In this document: positions 8,268-15,203 of the stretch, piece after piece
How positions within the stretch are numbered: the stretch's first letter is position 1
Layout: every line of letters starts with the position of its first letter
DNA from: Enterocloster bolteae
GTDB taxonomy: Bacteria; Bacillota; Clostridia; Lachnospirales; Lachnospiraceae
Reading direction: 5' to 3'
NCBI GenBank assembly: GCA_021772025.1
Contig: JAETNT010000046.1
Span: 1 to 33,947, forward strand
DNA length: 33,947 nucleotides
The notes under the pieces: model-generated
The model's input: the letters and a program-made list of their open reading frames with translations, nothing else
Told to the model about the DNA's origin: nothing
Database searches by the model: none
Made by a program: the position numbers and the translations under genes

Positions 8268-8897
8268 ATGGAAAATGTAGTAATGTTTGACCACCCGCTA
8301 ATTCAACACAAGATTTCCCGGTTACGGGATAAAAATACCGGCACCAACGAGTTCCGCAAGCTTATTGAAGAAATTGCCATGCTTATGGGCTACGAAGCCC
8401 TGCGGGATCTTCCTCTAAAGGATGTGGAGATCGAAACGCCTCTGGAGACCTGTATGACCCCCATGATTGCCGGGCGCAAGCTGGCTGTGGTTCCTATTCT
8501 CAGGGCCGGTCTTGGCATGGTAAACGGGATCCTGGCCCTGACTCCCACTGCCAAAGTGGGACATATTGGGCTATACCGGGACGAGGTGACTCATGAACCT
8601 CATGAATACTACTGCAAGCTGCCCAGCCCCATTGATGAGCGTACCATTATTGTAACGGATCCTATGCTGGCCACCGGCGGCTCTGCTGTTTCGGCTGTGG
8701 ATTTTATTAAAGACCATGGCGGAAAAAAGATTAAATTTATGGCCATTATTGCCGCCCCCGAAGGGTTGGAACGGCTTCACAAGGCGCATCCGGATATCCA
8801 GATTTATGTAGGCCATCTGGATCGGTGCCTCAATGAAAATGCATATATCTGTCCTGGATTAGGGGATGCCGGGGATCGAATTTTTGGGACGAAGTAA
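8268..8897 (+). CDS. upp: Uracil phosphoribosyltransferase
   Basis: Cytoplasmic pyrimidine-salvage enzyme that makes UMP from uracil and PRPP. Its 209 residues match the family. The PRPP-binding loop is [12 protein letters not shown] (about 128-139), the uracil-site region is the C-terminal [15 protein letters not shown], and the LRAGLGM segment lies near residue 80. The start ATG at 8268 has AAGGGAG 6 nt upstream. It follows the exported protein gene by 61 bp on the same strand and ends 47 bp before a strong hairpin terminator. Confidence 0.97.
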   Translation: MENVVMFDHPLIQHKISRLRDKNTGTNEFRKLIEEIAMLMGYEALRDLPLKDVEIETPLETCMTPMIAGRKLAVVPILRAGLGMVNGILALTPTAKVGHIGLYRDEVTHEPHEYYCKLPSPIDERTIIVTDPMLATGGSAVSAVDFIKDHGGKKIKFMAIIAAPEGLERLHKAHPDIQIYVGHLDRCLNENAYICPGLGDAGDRIFGTK

Positions 8898-8944
8898 ATC
8901 CGGCAATCTGTGTCATCAGTATATTTTACGAGATTCTTTATAAA

Positions 8945-8997
8945 AGAAAGGCGTCGCTTTATTAGCATTACCTAATTTTGCGATGCCTTTCTTTTTT
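8945..8997. terminator. Bidirectional terminator between upp and the Rpn gene
   Basis: AGAAAGGCGTCGC (8945-8957) pairs with GCGATGCCTTTCT (8980-8992) with one G-T, then six T on the plus strand; on the minus strand the arm ends in TTTCTTTTAT. It serves upp from the left and the convergent Rpn gene, which ends at 9002, from the right. Confidence 0.85.
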
Positions 8998-9001
8998 GGA
9001 T

Positions 9002-9880
9002 TCATCTTGCTGCTGTTCTGCCTTCAAGCCACTGTTTTACAATCGAAATATTCATTTTAACAATATCCGCAATATTATCCGCACTCATTCCTCTGTCTGC
9101 AAGGCTAAATACTACTTCTTTCGCCTTTTTCTCTTCTCCTTCTGCTCTTCCTTCTGCTCTTCCTTCTGCTCTCCCTTCTTCTATCCACTTCTCACTCATC
9201 TCACACATAACTTTAAGACCTCCTTCTTCGCATTTCAGAAAATGGATCCGCTTTGACAACTCTCCCTGGCTCATATCCTTTGGATCCGTCGTCTTAAAAT
9301 ATTTCATTAATTGTGCTACATCTGTTCCATCCTCTATCTCTGCATTCACATAGGTTACATGGATTCCGTCTTCATATGTTACTTCAGTTCCTTTAAAGCG
9401 CTTCTCCACCTCATACATAGTTTTCCCGGCCTTCCATAAATCAGTCTCACTAATGTATAAAATATGTACCTCTGGCAGTTGGTCATAGTCTTTTCCCTTA
9501 GCCAGATATTCACTATCTATCATAGCCCCATAAAATCTGGTCCGCTTGGCATGCTCTACTGCCTCTGCCCTTTGGATCTCGATATTGTAAAGCCGCTTTT
9601 CTCCATCCTCCGCCAGAACATCAAGAATCGCGTCGTGGGCAGTAATTTTAGAAACCCGATACTGGGTACGGACTTCTGTCACTACTAAATCTTCAATTTT
9701 TGTCACAATTCGGAGTACATGCTGACAGGCCAGCTTATCCTCAAGGGCAACTGTCATAAATGTATTGCTTAACAGATTCAGACTCCTGGCCTCAGCTATC
9801 CTTCTTTCACGTTCTTTTATTCTGCTGTTCTGCGTATCCAAATGTATCTCCGTCTTTCGTGTTTCTGACACACTGTCCAT
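9002..9880 (-). CDS. Rpn-family PD-(D/E)XK nuclease / transposase-like protein
   Basis: About 290 residues, of the recombination-promoting nuclease (Rpn, PF12784-type) family, DNA endonucleases common in gut Clostridia in many divergent copies. The active-site signature is visible as D87 (ILDVLA) and E101-I-Q103 (YNIEIQ), followed by the family's YGAMIDSEYLAKGKDY region and late HFLKCEEGG. Near the C terminus, EGRA is repeated three times and followed by EGEE, encoded by an in-phase 12-bp tandem repeat around 9140-9178; such repeats are typical of the family and prone to slippage. The ATG at 9880 is directly abutted by AAAGGGG, so the GTG at 9871 (9 nt from that ribosome binding site) may be the true start. 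No terminal inverted repeats are seen, so I do not call it a mobile element. Confidence 0.8.
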   Translation of the reverse strand: MDSVSETRKTEIHLDTQNSRIKERERRIAEARSLNLLSNTFMTVALEDKLACQHVLRIVTKIEDLVVTEVRTQYRVSKITAHDAILDVLAEDGEKRLYNIEIQRAEAVEHAKRTRFYGAMIDSEYLAKGKDYDQLPEVHILYISETDLWKAGKTMYEVEKRFKGTEVTYEDGIHVTYVNAEIEDGTDVAQLMKYFKTTDPKDMSQGELSKRIHFLKCEEGGLKVMCEMSEKWIEEGRAEGRAEGRAEGEEKKAKEVVFSLADRGMSADNIADIVKMNISIVKQWLEGRTAAR

Positions 9881-9965
9881 CCCCTTTCAAATGATTCTGC
9901 GCCTCATTTTCCAACTAAACAATAAAATCATCAGGATGTTTAACAACATATTTGGCTAAATCTTC

Positions 9966-10334
9966 TTATAATAGCTTCTTTAATTCTTCCGCCTCTTCTT
10001 TCGAAAGTTTCCCATCTCCGATGAAAGCGGCTACAAAACGGCTAAATGAGTTCTCATAGCACTCTGCCACCATCTTTTTTGTCCAATTATGGATATGTTG
10101 TTCTTTGGTACATAACGCATAATAATAGTTGCAGGACGCTCCTTTCTCAGCTCCTACCAATTCCATTTTCTGAAGCCCCAAAAGAAATGTATTCAACGTC
10201 TGCACTTTCCACTCTTTTTTCCATTCTCTTACTGCCACATCCATAATCTCTCGGAATGTCATAGGGGCTTTCGCTGCCCATAACAGTTCCATGATTTGTT
10301 CTTCTGTTTTTGTCAAACCATAATTCTTTTTCAT
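9966..10334 (-). CDS. blaI: BlaI/MecI-type transcriptional repressor
   Basis: A 122-residue winged-helix repressor. The N-terminal domain GLTKTEEQIMELLWAAKAPM, TFREIMDVA and VQTLNTFLLGLQKMELV matches the BlaI/MecI/CopY DNA-binding domain; the C-terminal part about 75-122 would dimerise and contain the protease-cleaved segment. In known systems an M56 protease inactivates this repressor when a ligand is sensed. Here an M56 gene lies on the same strand at 13606-14961, with five genes between, and the two promoters share a dyad. Start 10334 follows AAAGGA by 7 nt. The gene has its own promoter. The name blaI is by family only; nothing indicates a beta-lactam signal. Confidence 0.88.
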   Translation of the reverse strand: MKKNYGLTKTEEQIMELLWAAKAPMTFREIMDVAVREWKKEWKVQTLNTFLLGLQKMELVGAEKGASCNYYYALCTKEQHIHNWTKKMVAECYENSFSRFVAAFIGDGKLSKEEAEELKKLL

Positions 10335-10403
10335 CTTTTTGTCCTTTCAACGGTTAATAGGGACAAGACATATCATCAACAATACTTAGCAAATAATACT
10401 TTT

Positions 10404-10433
10404 ATCATATCTTAAAATTTTCAATTTTGTCAA
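10404..10433 (-). promoter_or_regulatory. blaI promoter with BlaI-type operator in the spacer
   Basis: TTGACA (10433-10428), 18 bp, TATGAT (10409-10404). The spacer holds a CAAAAT-N5-ATTTTA dyad (10429-10413), almost the same as the CAAAAT-N5-ATTTTG dyad at the same place in the M56 promoter. A TTATTAG-T5-CT element (10440-10453) just upstream also recurs in the M56 leader. Autorepression by BlaI is inferred. Confidence 0.7.
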
Positions 10434-10462
10434 TAGGCTTTATTAGTTTTTCTTATATTTAT

Positions 10463-10653
10463 GTAACAGTTCAGGCAGTGGGAATTTAAGATAAAATTTT
10501 ACGTCAAGTTCGCTTGTAAGTAAAAATTTTATCTCAAATTCCACATTGGATGGACACCCTCTTTTCTATTTTCAGACATAAGAATGGAGCCATTACTCCA
10601 TAAATGATTGCTCATCTATTTTGCAACGACCCCTACTTCGTCTGAACTGTTGC
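10463..10653. repeat. MITE-like element with terminal inverted repeats and long internal hairpin
   Basis: In the 378-bp gene-free stretch upstream of blaI, GTAACAGTTCAG (10463-10474) and CTGAACTGTTGC (10642-10653) form 12-bp inverted ends with one mismatch. Inside, 10481-10542 folds into a long A/T-rich hairpin closed by CAAG-TTCG-CTTG. No transposase and no clear target-site duplication are seen. CTGAACTGTTAC also occurs at 31579-31590, which suggests a dispersed repeat. The rest of 10654-10712 shows nothing recognisable. Confidence 0.5.
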
Positions 10654-10712
10654 CAATAGAAAACCGGAACCGGCAAAGGAGCAGCTTATTACTGCTTTTC
10701 TGGATATAGAAA

Positions 10713-11225
10713 CTATCTCCACTTTACCATTTCTTCCATGATTGCAGTAACTTTTTTATGCAGCGCTACTTTACGTCTTGTCTCTTCTGTCTCAGGTTCA
10801 TAGATAAGAGAACTCTGATAGCGCATATATGCCAGTAAATTCCCGTCAGCATAGTCATGCACTGGCGGTAAAGGAGAATACCATGATCCCGGTTCCAAAC
10901 TTGTGACTGTTACGATTCCGCCATGTCCCAAATATTTCTTATCTTCCTCTGATAAAACCCCTTTGTCTTGAAGAAAATCTAAAAATTCATCATATTCATC
11001 CTGTGACATTTTAGTAGGATTCCATTTGGAGGCAAGGGTCTGATAGTCTAGCTTTGGTTTTGATACTGCGGAGGAAACGCTGCTTACGTACTGATCCGTT
11101 TTCGCCTTTCCCCATGTCGCAGTAATGGCATCCGAAAATGTTCCTCTCGTTTCCAGCGAAACTCCTTTCCCTTTTGAGAAATTATCAGACCGTATGTGTA
11201 AAGGATTGTTTAAATTAATATTCAT
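10713..11225 (-). CDS. Unrecognised protein of the M56/BlaI locus
   Basis: A 170-residue protein with no signal peptide or membrane segment, which I do not recognise. The N terminus MNINLNNPLHIRSDNF is Asn-rich, then a Ser/Thr-rich stretch with TATWGKAKTDQYVSSVSSAV. The central helical region contains MSQDEYDEFLDFLQDKGVLSEEDKKYLGHGG, two acidic helices and a turn. The C-terminal helix is basic (RRKVALHKKVTAIMEEMVKWR). It is the last gene of the minus-strand series starting at M56, and 48 bp separate it from the gene before. Start 11225 has no good adjacent ribosome binding site; AAGGAG lies 36 nt upstream with a perfect 8-bp hairpin in between. Confidence 0.65.
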   Translation of the reverse strand: MNINLNNPLHIRSDNFSKGKGVSLETRGTFSDAITATWGKAKTDQYVSSVSSAVSKPKLDYQTLASKWNPTKMSQDEYDEFLDFLQDKGVLSEEDKKYLGHGGIVTVTSLEPGSWYSPLPPVHDYADGNLLAYMRYQSSLIYEPETEETRRKVALHKKVTAIMEEMVKWR

Positions 11226-11236
11226 GATGATATCCG

Positions 11237-11256
11237 TTGTTATTTTACAATAACAA
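11237..11256 (-). promoter_or_regulatory. Hairpin between ribosome binding site and start of the 170-residue gene
   Basis: TTGTTATT-GTAA-AATAACAA is a perfect 8-bp stem with a 4-nt loop. AAGGAG lies just upstream (11267-11262) and the ATG 11 nt downstream at 11225. It could reduce the distance between ribosome binding site and start, block translation, or be a protein-binding dyad; the sequence does not decide. Confidence 0.45.
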
Positions 11257-11272
11257 ATCTTCTCCTTATATT

Positions 11273-11929
11273 TTATTTAGCATTAGCATCTGGGGAATTT
11301 AAATAAACATATCCTCCTGCCATTAAGGATGCAAGGCTTCCCGTTGTAGTATAGTAGCTAAAGGTTCCCTTGTATCCGTTACCATATTGCTCCGTTGTAT
11401 CTTGAACAGGAAAATACAAATAAAATGTTCTTGTTCCATTATAAGCTATTCCTGATTCTTTTTCACTGCCGTCTAACGACGTAAATTCAAACCGTGCCGG
11501 ACGTTGATAGTTCGCTACCCTACAGTCCATTTCCATTCTCCAGAATGAAACCTCATATCCTATATCATCAAAACTGTGAAGGAGCCTTTGGGTTGTTTGC
11601 GGAGAAACCCTCAAAAAATTTGTTTGTCCCCAGTTATTCCCAGGGATAGTATTTTCCACATATATATTTTTATCATATTGATATTTTTGAGGATTTTCTG
11701 GTTCCACATATACCGGATATACCCTTACATTCTTTACTTGAAAGATTGACGGTGTGACAGCAGCCGGGCTGATATGTTCCTCAATTTCCGGCTCGTCATA
11801 GACAACGCCTCTGGCAACATGTTCTGTCAAAAGAGATTCTTCCTGTTTCCCTGTATTTGCAAAAGCTGTACAGCAAAATACAGATGTTAATAACATAGTA
11901 AGAGCCAATAGTTTTGTTTTTTTCATCAT
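11273..11929 (-). CDS. Secreted protein of unknown function
   Basis: About 218 residues with a clear signal peptide: MMKKTKLLALTMLLTSVF, then CCTAFA with cleavage expected before NTGKQ. A lipoprotein reading is not favoured because the CC lies before an AFA site. The mature protein has an acidic first part (about 35-70) and a beta-rich domain with EVSFWRMEMDCRVANY and TFYLYFPVQD. No catalytic motif is visible. The start at 11929 is chosen because GAAGGA sits 8 nt before it; an in-frame ATG at 11950 lies upstream of that site. It lies between the detached sensor-domain copy and the 170-residue gene, and is probably cotranscribed. I do not recognise the family. Confidence 0.7.
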   Translation of the reverse strand: MMKKTKLLALTMLLTSVFCCTAFANTGKQEESLLTEHVARGVVYDEPEIEEHISPAAVTPSIFQVKNVRVYPVYVEPENPQKYQYDKNIYVENTIPGNNWGQTNFLRVSPQTTQRLLHSFDDIGYEVSFWRMEMDCRVANYQRPARFEFTSLDGSEKESGIAYNGTRTFYLYFPVQDTTEQYGNGYKGTFSYYTTTGSLASLMAGGYVYLNSPDANAK

Positions 11930-12036
11930 AAATTTCGTCCTTCCTCTCATATAAGCTTCATAAAAATTTAATATAAATAGTCAGACTTGCAGAGAATACA
12001 ATTTTCCCTCCCTCCTTTTAAACATCTCTGCAGTTT

Positions 12037-12490
12037 GATTGTTAATGCGGGCATGGCATATAAGTAACAGTACTCAGCAAATTCCCTAATTTTATATCCG
12101 AACATTTTGTACATTTAAGGCCTTCATAAGTTTTCATCATACAGCCGCCTTTGCTGTCTCTTGTGTGTTTTGTTACCTCTGTGGAAATTAAATGATTATG
12201 CTCACAAACCTTCCTGACCGTTTCGTCTGTAAGACAGAGATCATAAAAAGTTCCATCCTCTGAAACTGCAAAATAGTCGAACAGCAGTTTTTCCGGAGGC
12301 GTTGGTTCTGTTGTAATAAAGAATTCTGTTGAATCATCCCCTTCGTCGCTTTCATCGGTGATTGTATCCGGCGGATGATATGCAAAAACAGTAATCCCTC
12401 CGGCCATGCAGATAAAAACGGTCATGATTATGGATAAAAATGCCTTATATTTTTTTATTCCTTTTCATTTCTAAAATTCTCCTTTTATAT
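12037..12490 (-). repeat. Duplicated 3' end of the M56 gene, copy 1
   Basis: Roughly 454 bp, highly similar to 13601-14053. Homology begins at the shared ATATAAAAGGAG motif and ends 5 bp past the shared stop codon (GATTGTTAATGC on the plus strand). The one length change is an extra base in an A7 run (T7 on the plus strand at 12450-12456) against A6 in the M56 gene. By eye about 112 of 127 encoded residues are identical. Confidence 0.9.
12042..12425 (-). CDS. Stand-alone copy of the M56 sensor domain
   Basis: 127 residues duplicating the last membrane segment and extracellular tail of the M56 protease at 13606. The Cys/His set is kept: KVCEHNH, GGC, LKCTKC and a final MPCPH. The ATG at 12425 has no ribosome binding site. 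A better start is the ATG at 12468 (AAAAGGAG 10 nt upstream), which would add MKRNKK plus a basic, hydrophobic signal-like segment, but an extra A in an A7 run at 12450-12456 puts the two parts out of frame. It is therefore either a decaying fragment, a gene expressed by slippage on the A run, or weakly started at 12425. The open frame and the conserved cysteines argue for selection or a recent duplication. Confidence 0.55.
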   Translation of the reverse strand: MTVFICMAGGITVFAYHPPDTITDESDEGDDSTEFFITTEPTPPEKLLFDYFAVSEDGTFYDLCLTDETVRKVCEHNHLISTEVTKHTRDSKGGCMMKTYEGLKCTKCSDIKLGNLLSTVTYMPCPH

Positions 12491-12656
12491 CTTCCGATAC
12501 AATACCGTTTGTTGCACTTTGTTTAAATGCATTTCCTCCATTTAAAATAGATGTATTGATTTCTGAAGCATTGACCATAAGCGGAGTAAAACTCATTGAG
12601 CCTATTAATGTTACTGCCAATACCTTGGCAAGTATTCTTTTTATCTTTTGTTTCAT
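12471..12656 (-). CDS. Small secreted peptide precursor
   Basis: 61 residues. MKQKIKRILAKVLAVTLIGS starts a classic signal peptide, with cleavage expected after PLMVNA, leaving a mature peptide of about 31 residues starting SEINTSILNGGNAF. It has no cysteines. The start at 12656 has AGG 8 nt upstream (AAAGGTGATGAGA). Upstream non-ATG starts would prefix residues with no benefit. The final residues EDIKGEF and the stop are encoded by the edge of the duplicated M56 segment in another frame, so the gene's 3' end was formed by that duplication. It follows the 296-residue gene, whose stop is 23 bp upstream. A signal, pheromone or matrix peptide role is possible but unproven. Confidence 0.6.
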   Translation of the reverse strand: MKQKIKRILAKVLAVTLIGSMSFTPLMVNASEINTSILNGGNAFKQSATNGIVSEDIKGEF

Positions 12657-12679
12657 TCTCATCACCTTTTTTATATTTA

Positions 12680-13570
12680 TCAAACTGCCTGTGATTGATT
12701 CTTCAAAATCTCATCTAAAAAGTCATCCAGACCATTAACAAGTTCCTCATAGCCAGGAGTATCTGGATGATACATGTTTTGCGCTTCTCTTATTACCGCA
12801 GTCCAGTTAGGGGTATAATTTCTCCCTTCCCCGATACCTTTTGCATATTCCATATACATTTGTGCAAAACGGGGATGCTGGCTGATGGACTTATTTGTGC
12901 CATAGAGCGCTACTTTGTTTGCATCTTCCACTTGTTTATATATCTGCATTTGTATGGAATACATAATATCAATCTCTCCATTTTTTGTTAAACCGCTCCG
13001 GTACATTTCATACGTCATCAGATATTTTGATTCCATAGTATTAGAATCTTTATATTTGTCCATAATTTTTGCCCGTACTTCATCGTCTGAAAGATTTCCG
13101 TAATAGGCTTCTCTATAACCGACTTCAATTGGGGACTTCAATGGTGCTTCTCCGTCTTTAGACAAGTATTTGTCACATTCCTGTCCGTAGTGATCTCCTA
13201 TTTCTGCATAAGAAGGGATAGACAAGTCGCCATATAATCCAGACGCAATAAGATCAAACTCCCGAAAAGCCGCCCGGTAGCGATCCGTCATTAGTTTTAC
13301 CTTTTCTGCATCACTCAATACGCCCCAGTTTGTTTCTGCATTAAGCTTTTCCATTTGTTCAAAACGTTCCTGACGGGTTCCGCTGAACCTGACCGGGATT
13401 TCCGTCTGCGTTTTGTCTGCTCTGCTTACATAACTGTCCCTGGAATTTTTGGGGGCCATCTCTCTTTTCTTTAACTCCAAGCTTTCAGCAAATTTTCCGT
13501 CTGAGCATCTGGCTTTGGAATTCGTTTTGGAATCCGAATAAAAATTATTGACCGTATTATGAATCCTCAT
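12680..13570 (-). CDS. Unrecognised helical protein of the M56/BlaI locus
   Basis: 296 residues, rich in charged helices, without signal peptide or transmembrane segment. It opens MRIHNTVNNFYSDSKTNSKA, an Asn/Ser-rich start reminiscent of the 170-residue neighbour's MNINLNNP start. The body has several Tyr-rich helices (RYRAAFREFDLIASGLYGD, GYREAYYGNLSDDEVRAKIM) and a C-terminal acidic helix. No motif or family is recognised. The ATG at 13570 is chosen because AAGGAG lies 11 nt upstream; the GTG at 13582 sits inside that site. It starts 35 bp after the M56 stop, so it is very likely cotranscribed with the protease and may be a substrate, partner or effector. Confidence 0.65.
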   Translation of the reverse strand: MRIHNTVNNFYSDSKTNSKARCSDGKFAESLELKKREMAPKNSRDSYVSRADKTQTEIPVRFSGTRQERFEQMEKLNAETNWGVLSDAEKVKLMTDRYRAAFREFDLIASGLYGDLSIPSYAEIGDHYGQECDKYLSKDGEAPLKSPIEVGYREAYYGNLSDDEVRAKIMDKYKDSNTMESKYLMTYEMYRSGLTKNGEIDIMYSIQMQIYKQVEDANKVALYGTNKSISQHPRFAQMYMEYAKGIGEGRNYTPNWTAVIREAQNMYHPDTPGYEELVNGLDDFLDEILKNQSQAV

Positions 13571-13600
13571 TTCCGTATGCACTCCTTTTCATAAATTTTA

Positions 13601-14053
13601 GATTGTTAATGCGGGCATGGCATATAAGTAACAGTACTCAGCAATTTTCCCAATTTTATATCCGTACATTTTGTACATTTAAGACCTTCATAGGTTTTCA
13701 TAATACAGCCGCCTTTACTGTCCCTTGTATGTTTCGTTACCTCTGTAGCGATGGAATAATTATGCTCACAAACTTTTTTGACCGTTTCATCTGCAAGACA
13801 GAGATCATAAAAAGTCCCATCGTCTGAAACAGCAAAATAATCTGACAACAGTTTTTCCGGAGGAGTTGGCTGGGTTGTAATAAAGAATTCTGTTGAATGA
13901 TCCCCTTCATTATTTTCGTCGGTAATCGTATCCGGCGGATGGTATGCAAAAACAGTAATCCCTCCGGCCATGCAGATAAAGAGTGTCATAACTATGGATA
14001 AAAACACCTGATATTTTTTATTCTTTTTCATTTCCAAAATTCTCCTTTTATAT
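13601..14053 (-). repeat. Duplicated 3' end of the M56 gene, copy 2 (parental)
   Basis: The source segment of the duplication described at 12037-12490; here it is in frame with the full M56 gene. It covers the KRRILEM segment, the last membrane helix and the whole extracellular tail. Confidence 0.9.
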
Positions 14054-14961
14054 TCATTCTTTTTGCTGAAGCTTGCAAACCCAACTCCAAACTTTTTGTC
14101 ACGGAAAGACACATTTTCCGTAACAAGTTTTAATAATAACTGTCCATATTTTCTTCGTTCCGCCTCCCCTTTCCCTTCTATCACCACACTGTCGCTATAC
14201 ATCTCGCTGACAGCAGAAAGTTCACCAAAGAACAAATAGGTAAAGGGGTTAAACCAGTGGACTGCTACCACCAATAATCCTGCTAATTTTATCAGCACAT
14301 CATTGTGCTTTATATGTACCAGTTCATGTTTTATCATATATTCACATAGTTCTTCGTCCACTGTGCCGTCCTTATCCCATATTGGAAATAGTATTGTGGG
14401 AGTCCATACTCCTCCCGTCATTGGGGACTTACAGTATTGGGAGCAGATGAATTTTATGTCTCTTTTTATGTTTAGCATGGTTTTCACCCGGAAAAATAAT
14501 TTTTGCAATTCCTCATCCGCCGGTTTTCCTCCATCCGAAAAACATATCTGTTTCATCTTCCTGTATTGAACGATTTGTTTCCCCAGTATTAAAACTGAAA
14601 TCAGCACAATAATAGAGACGACGATATAAATATGTCGAACCTTTGGCGACAGGTTTATGGAATCTCTACTGGCAACAATAATGTATTCTGTGTTCATCAC
14701 CACAGGCTCATACCGGCTGGCTATTTCCCGTATCACAGAAAAATGATCATAAAAAAATCCCCATACATAGTATTTGCCTAACGGAAATGGAACTAGGTAA
14801 AACAGGATTGCTATTTTTAATATCCTGTATCTCCATTTCAAAGAAACGTACCGTTTTACTAAAGGGTACATCAATATATAGGAAACGAAAATAGCGGTCC
14901 CTGACAGAGACATAACAAAAAGTAAATTTTTAAACATTAAAATATAAAGATTTTCTAACAT
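13606..14961 (-). CDS. M56 (BlaR1-type) membrane metalloprotease with a Cys/His-rich sensor tail
   Basis: About 451 residues. Hydrophobic segments near residues 6-33, 47-66, 109-128 and 226-245 surround the zinc-protease domain with HELVH (212-216) and a later E in SEMYSDS (about 253). After KKNEYKRRILEM comes a last helix (319-339) and an outside tail of about 110 residues. BlaR1 and MecR1 have a penicillin-binding sensor of about 250 residues there; this tail instead has KVCEHNY, GGC, LKCTKC and MPCPH, a possible metal or redox site. The family's known role is to sense a ligand outside and cleave a BlaI repressor inside. The start is uncertain: ATG 14961 has a weak GGA 6 nt upstream, and 14967 and 14985 are alternatives. 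Confidence 0.85.
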   Translation of the reverse strand: MLENLYILMFKNLLFVMSLSGTAIFVSYILMYPLVKRYVSLKWRYRILKIAILFYLVPFPLGKYYVWGFFYDHFSVIREIASRYEPVVMNTEYIIVASRDSINLSPKVRHIYIVVSIIVLISVLILGKQIVQYRKMKQICFSDGGKPADEELQKLFFRVKTMLNIKRDIKFICSQYCKSPMTGGVWTPTILFPIWDKDGTVDEELCEYMIKHELVHIKHNDVLIKLAGLLVVAVHWFNPFTYLFFGELSAVSEMYSDSVVIEGKGEAERRKYGQLLLKLVTENVSFRDKKFGVGFASFSKKNEYKRRILEMKKNKKYQVFLSIVMTLFICMAGGITVFAYHPPDTITDENNEGDHSTEFFITTQPTPPEKLLSDYFAVSDDGTFYDLCLADETVKKVCEHNYSIATEVTKHTRDSKGGCIMKTYEGLKCTKCTDIKLGKLLSTVTYMPCPH

Positions 14962-14999
14962 AGTCATTCCATATAATATATACATTTATATATTTTTAT

Positions 15000-15063
15000 T
15001 TATTAGTTTTTTCTAATAATTACTAATATTAATATTATATCCCAAAATTTCCCATTTTGTCAA
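15000..15063 (-). promoter_or_regulatory. M56 operon promoter with operator dyads
   Basis: A near-ideal promoter: TTGACA (15063-15058), 18 bp, TATAAT (15039-15034). The spacer contains the perfect inverted repeat CAAAAT-N5-ATTTTG (15059-15043). Downstream of the -10, a second dyad TTATTAG-A6-CTAATAA (15019-15000) would fall in the first 30 nt of the transcript. Both elements recur in or next to the blaI promoter. Confidence 0.75.
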
Positions 15064-15203
15064 CAGGAATTATGCCTGTAATAAAGGCAAACGGCAGTCT
15101 CTTAGTTTTGAATATATTATTCTGCATTGCCTTATGCTATAGCAATAAAACAGGGAGATAATTTCTTACCTCCCTAAAAAACAACTGCTATTAATACCAA
15201 GAT
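15064..15203. other. Intergenic region with a minus-strand hairpin terminator
   Basis: Part of the gap between the M56 promoter and purL. At 15175-15152 on the minus strand AGGGAG and CTCCCT pair around a 12-nt loop, followed by G-TTTT-ATT, a plausible terminator for purL transcription. The rest of this stretch is A/T-rich, with no gene, RNA or repeat that I can support. Confidence 0.5.

Noticed and set aside
9889..9965. A protein-like tail after the blaI stop (AKYVVKHPDDFIV)
   Set aside because: It is in a different frame from blaI and has an in-frame stop four codons upstream of the joint; it is too short to call an extension or remnant.
9966..15063. Beta-lactam resistance operon
   Set aside because: No beta-lactamase or PBP gene, and the M56 protein lacks a penicillin-binding sensor domain.
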